Below are positions 1 to 10,857 of a stretch of DNA of 64,000 nucleotides, in pieces. A program made the translations under genes and the position numbers. Every line of letters starts with the position of its first letter. The first letter of the stretch is position 1. Where the stretch lies: the NCBI GenBank assembly GCA_002479255.1, contig DLMJ01000030.1, positions 62,001-126,000 of the forward strand. The letters run 5' to 3'. The notes under the pieces are model-generated. The model was not told the DNA's origin, searched no databases, and saw nothing but the letters and a program-made list of their open reading frames with translations. Source of the DNA: Candidatus Binatus soli. GTDB taxonomy: Bacteria > Desulfobacterota > Binatia > Binatales > Binataceae.

Positions 1-102
1 CCGCATCTTACGACCGCGCCCGGACTCGCGATCGGGCTTTCGATTCTCGGCTTCAACCTGCTCGGTGATGGGATTGCGCAGAAAGTGGGGCATCGCGCCT
101 GA
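1..102 (+). CDS. ABC transporter permease, C-terminal fragment (DppC/OppC-like)
   Basis: Only the last 33 codons are in the window; the gene starts before base 1 and ends with TGA at 100-102. The tail reads as a hydrophobic helix followed by FNLLGDGIAQKVG. The FNLLGDG pattern is typical of the C-terminus of dipeptide/oligopeptide/nickel transport permeases of the DppC/OppC type (inner-membrane channel subunit of a peptide importer). The next gene starts 81 bp downstream on the same strand but belongs to a different pathway. The family call rests on a short tail only. Confidence 0.6.
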   Translation, partial: PHLTTAPGLAIGLSILGFNLLGDGIAQKVGHRA

Positions 103-183
103 CGGTCGAGCGCTTCCATCGCCCGGCGTGCGAAGCGGGGAAATTTCGTGATACTCATTCTGATTGGGAAGTGAGCGCGCGCA

Positions 184-1203
184 ATGGACAAAATCGAACC
201 CGGCGAAATGGTCCGGCGGCTGACCGGCTTCATCCGCACCGAGGGCCGTTTCGACAGCGTCGCGATCGAGAATTTTCGCAAGATGCCCGGCGGGGCGTCG
301 CGCGAGATCTGGTCGTTCGATTGCTCGATGGAGCGCGGCGGCGAAACGAATCGTCGCGCGATGGTGCTGCGGCGCGATCCTGGCGCTCACAATATCTCCA
401 CCAGTCGCCGTCACGAGTTCATGGTGATTCGAGCCGCTTTCGCAGAACGCATTCCGGTTCCCGAGGTGTTTTGGGTTTCGGAAGATCCCGCCGTTCTCGG
501 TTCCGCGTTTTTCATCATGGAGCGGATCGAGGGCGAAACTTTGGCGCGTCGCCTGCTCCGCGACGACACTTACGCCCGCGCGCGCGAAGTGATGCCCGCG
601 CAACTCGCCGAAATTCTCGCGAAGATTCATCGAATCGATCCCGTCAAACACAAGCTCGACTTCCTGGCCGAGCCGGGTGACAACGCGGCGCTGACCGAGG
701 TCAGACGCTACCAGGAAAACTTTCGACTCTTCGCGCTCGAACCGCATCCCGCCTTCGAATTGGCATTCCGATGGCTCCTGGGGCGCGTTCCGAAAACGGC
801 GCGCAAGACGCTCGTACACGGCGATTATAGAATCGGCAATGTTATTTTTGGCCCCGAAGGCGTGCGATCGATCCTCGATTGGGAGTTGGCGCATCTCGGC
901 GATCCCATGGAGGACGTCGGATGGATGTGCGTGCGGGCGTGGCGCTTCGGCAATGATCAGAAGCCGGTCGGAGGGCTTGGCCCCCGTGAGGATTTCTTCC
1001 ACGCCTACGAAAAAGCCAGTGGCGCCGCCGTCGATCCCGAGGCGGCGCGATTCTGGGAGGTCTTCGGCAACCTGCGTTGGGGCATAATCACCATCAGCCA
1101 GGCCCGTACCCATATCGACGGATTCGTAAAAAGCGTCGAACTGGCCAGTATCGGACGCCGGACTGCCGAAACCGAGCTCGAATTGTTAAATCTCATCGAA
1201 TAG
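184..1203 (+). CDS. phosphotransferase family protein (APH / choline-kinase fold)
   Basis: A 339-residue cytoplasmic protein of the aminoglycoside-phosphotransferase-like superfamily. The catalytic loop reads HGDYRIGN (about residues 212-219), with the catalytic Asp and the metal-binding Asn, followed by ILDWE, which supplies the second metal ligand. MVLRRDPG near residue 60 probably contributes to the nucleotide-binding lobe. Homologues commonly sit beside acyl-CoA dehydrogenases and are thought to act on acyl or xenobiotic substrates; the true substrate here is unknown. It heads a plus-strand operon with the genes at 1255 and 1694. A paralogue lies at 20527-21621 next to an acyl-CoA dehydrogenase, which supports a role in fatty-acid or aromatic catabolism. 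Confidence 0.85.
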   Translation: MDKIEPGEMVRRLTGFIRTEGRFDSVAIENFRKMPGGASREIWSFDCSMERGGETNRRAMVLRRDPGAHNISTSRRHEFMVIRAAFAERIPVPEVFWVSEDPAVLGSAFFIMERIEGETLARRLLRDDTYARAREVMPAQLAEILAKIHRIDPVKHKLDFLAEPGDNAALTEVRRYQENFRLFALEPHPAFELAFRWLLGRVPKTARKTLVHGDYRIGNVIFGPEGVRSILDWELAHLGDPMEDVGWMCVRAWRFGNDQKPVGGLGPREDFFHAYEKASGAAVDPEAARFWEVFGNLRWGIITISQARTHIDGFVKSVELASIGRRTAETELELLNLIE

Positions 1204-1254
1204 CAACATGGTAGTTCCGCCGCCAACTAGCTAAACGTGAGCTGAGTAATAGAT

Positions 1255-1689
1255 ATGCAGGATCGACCGACTTCAGTTGAATTGCTCGAAGCGGCGGCCG
1301 ACTTCGTCGATCGCGAACTCGTGCCCGCAATCGAAGGCGCGCGCCAGTTCCAGGTGCGAGTCGTGGCCAACGTGATGCGAATCGTCGCGCGCGAAATAAA
1401 ACTGGAAGATCCGCTGGTTCGTAGCGAGGTGAAGGCTCTGGCGCGGCTGCTCGGGCACGACGCGCCGCATCTGCACAGCCTCGACGATCTGCGCACTGCC
1501 GCTGCCGGCATGGGCGAAGAGTTGACCGCGAAGATTCGCGCCGGCGAGGCGGACGACGGCGCCTGGCGCGGGGAGGTACTCGCAGTCGTGCGTCAGAGCG
1601 TCGAGGACAAACTGCGTATCGCGAATCCGCGCTACCTCGAGGGCGATATAGCCATTCGCAACGCCGCAAAGCCGCAAAAGGAGATCTGA
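1255..1689 (+). CDS. DUF6285-like protein
   Basis: A 144-residue, mostly helical soluble protein starting MQDRPTSVELLEAAADF. From memory this matches DUF6285, a small family usually encoded directly after APH-like phosphotransferases, as here (52 bp gap, same strand). No catalytic motif is recognisable. The conserved partner arrangement suggests an accessory subunit or regulator of the phosphotransferase; that is inference. The next gene begins 5 bp after its stop, so the three genes are very likely co-transcribed. Confidence 0.7.
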   Translation: MQDRPTSVELLEAAADFVDRELVPAIEGARQFQVRVVANVMRIVAREIKLEDPLVRSEVKALARLLGHDAPHLHSLDDLRTAAAGMGEELTAKIRAGEADDGAWRGEVLAVVRQSVEDKLRIANPRYLEGDIAIRNAAKPQKEI

Positions 1690-1693
1690 CTAT

Positions 1694-2713
1694 ATGTCTG
1701 AACTCAAAGTGGTACTACTTGAACAAGACGACCTGATGCATCCCAACACTGGCGAGTCTAATTTCAACGAGAGCGCATACTATAATTTCTACGATCGTGG
1801 TCAACACCTCGGCGGCTTCATCAGACTGGGTAATCGCGCAAACGAAGGTTACGCCGAAATGACCGCGTGCCTGTACCTCCCGGACGGAACCGTCGGTTTC
1901 ATGTTTCAGCGGCCCGAGATCAAGGACAACAACGCTCACGATGCCGGCGGTGCAAGGTTCGAAGTCGTCAAACCGTTCGAACGCCATCGCGTTAGTTACC
2001 ATGGCAAACTCTGCATTCTGAAGAATCCGCTCGAAATGGCCGATCCAGCCAGGGCATTCAAAAATAATCCATACTCGCAAGCGGCGCTCGAAATTGACTA
2101 CGCGGCTGTTTCTCCCGGATGGGGCGGCGAAGTGCGCGAAAAAGTTGGAGATCAATGGGTTTCGCCGAACTTATCCGGTGACCCCGAAACTCAATTCGCA
2201 AAGGGGCACCTGGAACAGCTCGGCCGCGCAACGGGAAAACTGGTGCTTACGGCCGACGGCGCAGACCGCGAGTTCAAAATCGACGCGCTTGGTCTGCGCG
2301 ATCATAGTTGGGGACCGCGCTATTGGCAGGCGCCGAAATTCTACCGATGGCTCACGATGAACTTCGATGAGGGTCTTGGCGCGATGGCCACAATTACGGT
2401 GAATCGCGACGGCAGCGAACGCCCGGGAGGATTCGTTGCGCGCAAAGGCCAACCGATTCTCAATATCGAGAAGGTCGATATTCAGACCGAATTCATCGGC
2501 GAGCAGCAGCTACACGACAAGATCAAAGTGAACTGTGAAACCGCCGACGGTGGAGCGCCAATAGTCATTACCGGCAAAGTGCTATCGATGATTCCGCTGC
2601 GCAACCGGCGCGCCGGTATAGTCACTCGAATCGCAGAAGGTATGACCGAATGGAACTGGGACGGCAAAATTGGCTATGGACTGTCCGAGTACCTGGATCA
2701 CTTTGATGAGTAG
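1694..2713 (+). CDS. CrtC/AttH-like two-domain protein, function unknown
   Basis: A 339-residue soluble beta-rich protein without a signal peptide. The segment GLRDHSWGPRYW (about residues 199-210) matches the signature of lipocalin-like AttH/hydroxyneurosporene-synthase (CrtC)-type proteins and the DUF7064/DUF7065 families. Members often sit in acyl-CoA or terpenoid catabolic clusters. It begins 5 bp after the DUF6285-like gene, in the same operon as the phosphotransferase, so the three probably share a substrate. No reaction can be assigned from sequence alone. Confidence 0.6.
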   Translation: MSELKVVLLEQDDLMHPNTGESNFNESAYYNFYDRGQHLGGFIRLGNRANEGYAEMTACLYLPDGTVGFMFQRPEIKDNNAHDAGGARFEVVKPFERHRVSYHGKLCILKNPLEMADPARAFKNNPYSQAALEIDYAAVSPGWGGEVREKVGDQWVSPNLSGDPETQFAKGHLEQLGRATGKLVLTADGADREFKIDALGLRDHSWGPRYWQAPKFYRWLTMNFDEGLGAMATITVNRDGSERPGGFVARKGQPILNIEKVDIQTEFIGEQQLHDKIKVNCETADGGAPIVITGKVLSMIPLRNRRAGIVTRIAEGMTEWNWDGKIGYGLSEYLDHFDE

Positions 2714-2743
2714 GCTGCGCGTCGCTCGCGTCGGATAAGTCGG

Positions 2744-3778
2744 TCATCGTCCAAGTTTCAGCGCGCGCAGACTCACCGTGTACGGCGGATACGCGACGCC
2801 GCGTTCGGTGATAATCGCGGTCACCAGCTCGGCCGGGGTGACATCGAACGCGGGGTTGAACGTGCTGACGCCCTTCGGCGCGATCTGCTTGCCGCCGTAC
2901 TCGGTGAGCTCGCGGCCCGAGCGCTCTTCGATCGGGATAGCCGCGCCGTCGGGACAGTCCAGGTCGATCGACGACAGCGGCGCCGCGACGTAAAATGGCA
3001 CGCCGTGGCGCCGCGCCATCACCGCCAGCGGGTAGGTGCCGATTTTGTTCGCGACATCGCCGTTGGCCGCTGTGCGATCGGTTCCCACCACCACGCAATC
3101 GATCTTGTTCTGCGAGAGCACCGTTGCCGCCATGCTGTCAGCGATCACCGTCACCGGTATCCGATCTTTGTGGAGTTCCCACGCGGTCAGGCGCGAGCCC
3201 TGCAAAAATGGCCGCGTCTCGTCGGCGAACACCTGGATCTTTTTGCCCGCGTCGCGTGCGGCGCGCACCACCCCAAGCGCCGTCCCGTATCCCGCCGTCG
3301 CCAGCGCGCCGGCGTTGCAATGCGTCAACACTGTGGCCGGGTCTCCGATGAGTTCGGCGCCGAACCGGCCCAGCGCGCGATTCGCGGCCAGGTCTTCCCG
3401 GTAAATCGCGATCGCCTCCGCGCGCATGCGGCGAAATAATTCTGCCGCGTCGAGCGAGATGTTGTCGTCGAGCGCGCGGCCCATTCGATCCACTGCCCAC
3501 GCCAGATTTACCGCGGTTGGCCGCGTGGCCTTGAGTGTTTTCGCGACCACCGCGAAGCGTTTCCGCGCCTTCGCGCCCGCGGTGCCCTTGATGCCGAGCG
3601 CGACACCCATTGCCGCCGCGACGCCAATTGCGGGTGCGCCGCGAATCACCATCGTGCGGATAGCTCGCGCGACGCCACGGTAGTCGCGATAGGTTCGAAT
3701 TACCTCGCGCGCGGGAAGCAGGCGCTGATCGATCATACGAACCGTGTCCGCCCGCCATTCAATCGTCATCACGGCCAT
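2744..3778 (-). CDS. mtnA: S-methyl-5-thioribose-1-phosphate isomerase
   Basis: Isomerises 5-methylthioribose-1-phosphate to methylthioribulose-1-phosphate in the methionine salvage pathway (cytoplasm). Recognisable blocks are RGAPAIGVAAA, GALATAGYGTALGV, ADETRPFLQGSRLTAWEL and TDRTAANGDVANKIGTYPLA, covering the catalytic Cys/Asp regions of the eIF2B-like MtnA family. The frame is open to 3814, but the ATG at 3778 (MAVMTIEW) gives 344 residues, the usual length; an ATG at 3769 is also possible. It stands alone between convergent or divergent genes, with no other salvage genes nearby. Its stop lies 30 bp from that of the convergent upstream gene. Confidence 0.92.
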   Translation of the reverse strand: MAVMTIEWRADTVRMIDQRLLPAREVIRTYRDYRGVARAIRTMVIRGAPAIGVAAAMGVALGIKGTAGAKARKRFAVVAKTLKATRPTAVNLAWAVDRMGRALDDNISLDAAELFRRMRAEAIAIYREDLAANRALGRFGAELIGDPATVLTHCNAGALATAGYGTALGVVRAARDAGKKIQVFADETRPFLQGSRLTAWELHKDRIPVTVIADSMAATVLSQNKIDCVVVGTDRTAANGDVANKIGTYPLAVMARRHGVPFYVAAPLSSIDLDCPDGAAIPIEERSGRELTEYGGKQIAPKGVSTFNPAFDVTPAELVTAIITERGVAYPPYTVSLRALKLGR

Positions 3779-4017
3779 GTAGTCTGACTCTTTCGCACGC
3801 GAATAAGGTTTCAAAAAAGCTTATCAGCAACCTTGCATTGCTGTCATTCTTCGCCGCGCGGAGTTTATTCGGAGCGCAATTGGAACGCAGAATGACGCTG
3901 CGATACTTCAGATGAATTGAGCAATAGAAAACGGCGCAGCTGATACTTTGCGGCGCCGCTCAACGCTGCTCTCATTGCGCGATACCGCCATTGCGGCCGG
4001 TACGCGCGAAGCTTCCG
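3779..4017. other. intergenic, imperfect inverted repeat
   Basis: No credible gene. GTCATTC near 3842 and GAATGAC near 3891 form the arms of an imperfect inverted repeat across the gap, which could be a dispersed repeat or a bidirectional terminator. It lies between the mtnA start and the end of the next minus-strand gene. Confidence 0.35.
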
Positions 4018-4401
4018 TTAGACTTTTTCGTATGCTCCGCGTGCCCTTCGCCTTGCAGCTCCGGCATCGATCCATCGCGTGATCGCCGCAAATATCTCCG
4101 ACGGCCGCTTCTGCTTGAGTCCCCGCACGTTGCGCACGTCGGCGGCCTTGAACTGCTTGGGAAGCGCCGAAAGCACGTTGCGCCAATTGACCCGGCCGCG
4201 TGGCCCGCCGCTGACCGCTTTCGCTCCACTGCCCCCACGACCGATCAACGATCCCAGCCGCGCTTCCTCTTCTTTGAGTTTACTCAGTAGCGACTCTTTC
4301 AAGCGGATGTCTTTGCGCAGATTCATGAGCAGAGTACGCGCCTGCCGCTGTACTTGTTGGAATGCCGATGTGGCTCCGCGAGAGGCCTTCTGTCGAGGCA
4401 T
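4018..4401 (-). CDS. small putative DNA-binding protein (coiled coil plus winged-helix-like tail)
   Basis: A 127-residue basic protein. Residues about 10-50 look like a coiled coil (RLKESLLSKLKEEEARL), followed by a Gly-rich hinge and a C-terminal module with KQFKAADVRNVRGLKQKRPS and ITRWIDAGAARR, resembling a small helix-turn-helix or winged-helix fold. I recall similar stand-alone proteins from soil bacteria but no named family. The start ATG at 4401 is preceded by GGAG (on the minus strand). It is monocistronic, with an AT-rich upstream region consistent with its own promoter. DNA binding is inference. Confidence 0.6.
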   Translation of the reverse strand: MPRQKASRGATSAFQQVQRQARTLLMNLRKDIRLKESLLSKLKEEEARLGSLIGRGGSGAKAVSGGPRGRVNWRNVLSALPKQFKAADVRNVRGLKQKRPSEIFAAITRWIDAGAARRRARGAYEKV

Positions 4402-4929
4402 TTAGCAATCTCCTTTCGGGGAATTGGTCAGTACAAATCAACTTTGAATATACACAATCAAACCTGATCCTACAAGTATCAAAGTCATTTTGTCCATTAT
4501 CCACATCAGTCAATTGGATATAGCGCCAGATGCCCCACGACGCCATCAGACTACTCCGCGCAGCGCTAAAAGTTATCCGGCAGATAGTCAGATCGACTCG
4601 CCGATATTTCAGTCAGTCCCGGAAACGCAGTTGCCCGCCAACCAGGGTTCGCGTCCAGGAAAACAAACGGATCTGGGACGCTTATCGCCCTATTTGCGAG
4701 CAGGCAGCCATTGGGCCTAAGCGGGAAATAAAGGCCGGGGATTGGATAGCAAGAGCACTATGTTTGCGCTTGGCGCGATGCTATAAGCATTTCGGAATTC
4801 GGATTAGATGCGCGCCGTTGGTATCGCCCCACCACTTGACTATCTGTACTATCGATCAGGCTTCCGAATGCCTATAGATACAGACGGACTACGCCGCAGG
4901 GCAGCCGGGTCGCGCGCGAGGAGAGGGCA
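4402..4929. other. intergenic region, no supported gene
   Basis: About 530 bp without a supported gene. The first 100 bp are AT-rich and probably hold the promoter of the divergent 4018-4401 gene. The short open frames here (for example 4530-4877) have Arg/Pro-rich content typical of chance frames in GC-rich DNA. The promoter and 5' UTR of the RRM gene must lie at the right end; RRM mRNAs often have long leaders, but I see no clear structure. Confidence 0.5.
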
Positions 4930-5250
4930 ATGGGCCGCAGACTGTATGTTGGGAATCTGGCTTGGACTGTGACCGACCAGGATCTGCTCGACGCGTTTTC
5001 AGAAGCCGGAAAGGTGGACAGCTCGCAAGTCATCATCGACCGCGCCACCAACCGCTCGCGGGGATTCGGCTTCGTCGAGATGGCGACCGATGAGGCAGCC
5101 GAAGGCGCAATCAAGAAATTGAACGGCCGCGACATCAAGGGCCGTCCGATTCGCGTCAACGAAGCGCAGGCGCGCAGCGCCGGAGCCGGGGGCGGAGCCG
5201 GTGGCGGTGGCGGTGGCAGCGGCGAACGCCGCGGCGGACGCGACCACTAG
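4930..5250 (+). CDS. RNA-binding protein, RRM type
   Basis: A 106-residue single-RRM protein of the bacterial Rbp/glycine-rich type. RNP2 is LYVGNL (residues 5-10) and RNP1 is RGFGFVEM (about residues 44-51), both with the aromatic residues that stack on RNA. The C-terminal 30 residues are Gly-rich and end in an Arg/Gly tract (GERRGGRDH), a flexible RNA-binding tail. Such proteins act as RNA chaperones and are often cold- or stress-induced. The gene is monocistronic; GAGGAGAGGG lies just upstream of the ATG. Confidence 0.92.
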   Translation: MGRRLYVGNLAWTVTDQDLLDAFSEAGKVDSSQVIIDRATNRSRGFGFVEMATDEAAEGAIKKLNGRDIKGRPIRVNEAQARSAGAGGGAGGGGGGSGERRGGRDH

Positions 5251-5401
5251 CCAGTAGTTCCGGCATTTCAAAATAGCGCGCGATTGGGGTCGCCTTCCCG
5301 TCGCGCCGCAAAATGTACTGGACCCACTTGAGGGGACGCCTGATTCTCGGGCCGAACCCTTGCGGCTGCAAAAAAAACTCTCCTCGGATTGAACCATCAC
5401 C

Positions 5402-6352
5402 GTGGAACTCATAACGCTTGAAGCGGATAGCGAGCGCGCCGTGATTGTGCCCGGCGCCGGATGCCAATGCCTGGGCTACCGCGCCGGCACGCTCGAGGTC
5501 ATCGCGGGCCCTGCCCATCCCGACGCATGGCGCGAGCATCCGCATCGCGGCGGCATTCCGATTCTCTTTCCGTGGCCGGGCCGCGTCTCCCGCGCATGCT
5601 TCACGTTCAAGGGCCGCGAATACCGGCTGCCGGTGAATGAGCCCGCACGCGGGCACGCGATTCATGGCTTTGCGTGCGAACGCGCCTTTCGCGTGACGCG
5701 GCGCGAACCGTCTTTCGTCACGGCGATTCTCGATTCGTCGGACTATTCGGATTTAAATTCGATCTGGCCGTGGCCGTTCGTGCTCGAGATAGACTACGAA
5801 GTTGGTAATGGACTGAGATTGAAGGCCCGCATTACCAACACCGGCCGCTCGGTGATGCCGTTCGGATTCGGCGCGCATCCTTACTTTCACGCCCCTCTCA
5901 ATCCCGCAGGCTTGCGCGATGCGATGCTGATTCAGCTCGACGCCAACGCTCGATGGCCGCTCGACGCGCGCCTCATACCCACCGGTGACGCCGAGCCGTT
6001 GGCAGGCAAGTACGACCTTCGCGCGCCACTTCCTCTTGGAGCTGATACTTACGACGACGCCTTCCGCATGGCGCCGATCGCGGAGCGAACCGCGACGAAA
6101 GATCCGTCCGCGCCGCGCGCGCGGCTCATCGATCCGTCGCTGAATATCGCGCTCGAGATTCGCGCCGGTCCCGCGTTCGGCGACTTCGTCGTCTATGCTC
6201 CCGCGGACAGCCCCGTGGTCGCGCTCGAGCCGTACACCTGCGCGCCCGATGCGTTCAATCTCGCGGCCCGTGGCATCGCGGCCGGAATGCGCGAACTCGC
6301 GCCCGGCGATACCTTCGAGGAGGGCTTCGAGATTCGCCTCAACGCCCCTTGA
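5402..6352 (+). CDS. galM: aldose 1-epimerase (galactose mutarotase family)
   Basis: A 316-residue cytoplasmic enzyme interconverting alpha and beta anomers of aldoses. HPHRGGIPILFPWPGR is the N-terminal sugar-binding strand, HAIHGFA carries the first catalytic-site His and GFGAHPYF the second, while the conserved Glu region lies near VVALEPYTCAPDAFN. The start is GTG at 5402, giving a full-length N-terminus; an ATG is absent. Its 3' end overlaps the convergent enoyl-CoA hydratase gene by 14 bp. Galactose, glucose-6-phosphate or other hexoses are possible substrates. Confidence 0.85.
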   Translation: MELITLEADSERAVIVPGAGCQCLGYRAGTLEVIAGPAHPDAWREHPHRGGIPILFPWPGRVSRACFTFKGREYRLPVNEPARGHAIHGFACERAFRVTRREPSFVTAILDSSDYSDLNSIWPWPFVLEIDYEVGNGLRLKARITNTGRSVMPFGFGAHPYFHAPLNPAGLRDAMLIQLDANARWPLDARLIPTGDAEPLAGKYDLRAPLPLGADTYDDAFRMAPIAERTATKDPSAPRARLIDPSLNIALEIRAGPAFGDFVVYAPADSPVVALEPYTCAPDAFNLAARGIAAGMRELAPGDTFEEGFEIRLNAP

Positions 6353-7148
6353 AGCGCGGCTCGCGCCGCTGCGCCAGCGCTGCCGCGCCCTCGCGAAAAT
6401 CTTCGGTGCCGATCAGCGAGCTCTGCGCCAGCACCTCGAGTTCCTGAAATGTCATCTTGTCCAGGCCGTGGCCTTTGTCGATGATCCGCTTCGCCAGCCC
6501 GACCGCGATTGGCGCGTTGCGCGCCATCTCGCGCGCAAGCTCTTCGGCCGCCGCGATATGCGCACCTTCGGCGACGACGCGGTTCACCAGCCCAATCCGT
6601 TCCGCCTCCGACGCCTCGATCATCCGCGCCGTCATGATCAGCTCTTTCGAGCGCGCGTAACCGACCGTCCGCGTAAGCCGCGTGGTGCCGCCCACGTCGG
6701 GCACCAGGCCGATGCGCACTTCCGGCATCCCAAGCCGCGCGCCGGCAGCCGCCACCCTGGCATCGCACGCGAGCGCCAGTTCGAGCCCGAGTCCGCCGAC
6801 GAAGCCATGCAGCGCGCCGATCACCGGCTTCTCGATACTCTCGAGCCGATTCAGCGATGCCTGCGACTCCGCCACAAAGCGCCGAAAGCGCGGCATGTCG
6901 GGGCCGCCGCCGTGGCCGCCCTGCGCGCCGGTGTCGTTGGCGAGCGAGGTGAAATCGATGCCCGCCGAGAACGCCTGGCCCTCGCCGTAAATGATAATCG
7001 CGCGAACCTCGGGACGATCGACCTCGTCGATCGCCTCTGGAATCGCGCGGAGCATTGCCTGGTTAATCGCGTTGCGCTTCTCGGGACGGTTGAGCGCGAT
7101 ATATGCGATCTCACCCTCGACTCGAACTTTGATTATCTCTTCTTCCAT
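6339..7148 (-). CDS. enoyl-CoA hydratase/isomerase (crotonase family)
   Basis: A 269-residue crotonase-fold protein, probably adding water to 2-enoyl-CoA in beta-oxidation. GQAFSAGIDFTSL is the first oxyanion-hole strand and GALHGFVGGLGLELALACD the second; MPEVRIGLVPDVGGTTRL carries the Glu equivalent to the catalytic residue, and a Val-Asp pair follows. The ATG at 7148 is chosen because GAGGG lies 8 nt upstream; the frame is open to 7163. The ends converge with galM. Other crotonase activities (isomerase, dehalogenase) cannot be excluded. Confidence 0.87.
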   Translation of the reverse strand: MEEEIIKVRVEGEIAYIALNRPEKRNAINQAMLRAIPEAIDEVDRPEVRAIIIYGEGQAFSAGIDFTSLANDTGAQGGHGGGPDMPRFRRFVAESQASLNRLESIEKPVIGALHGFVGGLGLELALACDARVAAAGARLGMPEVRIGLVPDVGGTTRLTRTVGYARSKELIMTARMIEASEAERIGLVNRVVAEGAHIAAAEELAREMARNAPIAVGLAKRIIDKGHGLDKMTFQELEVLAQSSLIGTEDFREGAAALAQRREPRFKGR

Positions 7149-7266
7149 TTCTGACACCCTCATTGTTATTCAACCGTATGCTGCCGCGGTCCGCCAGACG
7201 CGAAACCGGTTTTCCCATCTGCTCGCGCCGCCGCTGGAAAGGCCGTTTGACCAAAACCGGCCCGGA

Positions 7267-7335
7267 ACCTTGTACAGGGAGGCCGTCGGGTCTATGGCGG
7301 AGCGTATCGGGGACTCAAAAGGAAATTCCGGTTTA
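7267..7335 (+). promoter_or_regulatory. leader element A, shared with the leader at 10760
   Basis: A 69-nt block upstream of the SBBP gene, roughly three quarters identical to 10760-10829 upstream of the next gene. Shared words are CAGGGAGG, CGTCGGGTCTAT, ATCGG and GACTCAA, and the block ends CCGGTTTA. It can form a short CCTT/AGGG hairpin with a different tetraloop in each copy (GTAC versus GCGC). I cannot match it to a riboswitch class. It lies 93 nt before the ATG. It could be a structured 5' UTR, a promoter region, or just part of an ancestral duplication. Confidence 0.45.
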
Positions 7336-7428
7336 TTGTGTTGTTTCGGTTATTCGGTTATAGGGACGCGTGACTTGGCGTGACGCGAGACTTCTGGGCA
7401 GCCTGCTCTAAGCAGAGAGGAAAGAGCG

Positions 7429-10662
<3,234 letters not shown>

Positions 10663-10717
10663 GCAGGGCTGAGCCCTGCACCCAGTATTAAGGCCGCCCG
10701 CCGTTGGCGGGCGCGGC
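10663..10717 (+). terminator. paired inverted repeats after the SBBP gene
   Basis: Directly after the stop codon a perfect palindrome (GCAGGGCT G AGCCCTGC, 10663-10679) is followed by a GC-rich hairpin with GCCCGCC/GGCGGGC arms and a GTT loop (about 10692-10717). No T-tract follows, so termination may be Rho-dependent or the hairpins may instead stabilise the mRNA end. Confidence 0.45.
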
Positions 10718-10759
10718 CACTGCCGCGGGCGCGCCATACTGGCCTCCCGTGCCAACGGC

Positions 10760-10829
10760 ACCTTGCGCAGGGAGGGCGTCGGGTCTATTGGGGATCTGGC
10801 ATCGGAGACTCAACGGGAGTCCCGGTTTA
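10760..10829 (+). promoter_or_regulatory. leader element B, copy of the 7267 element
   Basis: A 70-nt block, 28 nt before the ATG of the NHL gene, homologous to 7267-7335. In this copy GACTC and GAGTC flank AACGG as a small hairpin, and GCCTCCC (about 10742) can pair with GGGAGGGC (about 10770) around an inner GTGCC/GGCAC hairpin, so a multi-stem structure is possible. Copy A does not preserve all these pairings, so structural conservation is not shown. Confidence 0.45.
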
Positions 10830-10857
10830 ACTGCCAGTTCCAACTCGGGAGGACCGA

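Noticed and set aside
4490..4877. Overlapping short open frames upstream of the RRM gene
   Set aside because: Composition is Arg/Pro/Ser-rich in all frames, no ribosome binding site or family resemblance, and two frames compete for the same DNA.
7267..7335. Leader as a c-di-GMP (GEMM-I) riboswitch
   Set aside because: The GGGTCTA and CCGG words are reminiscent, but the essential CACGCA...GGGCAAACC segment and GNRA-capped stem are missing in both copies.
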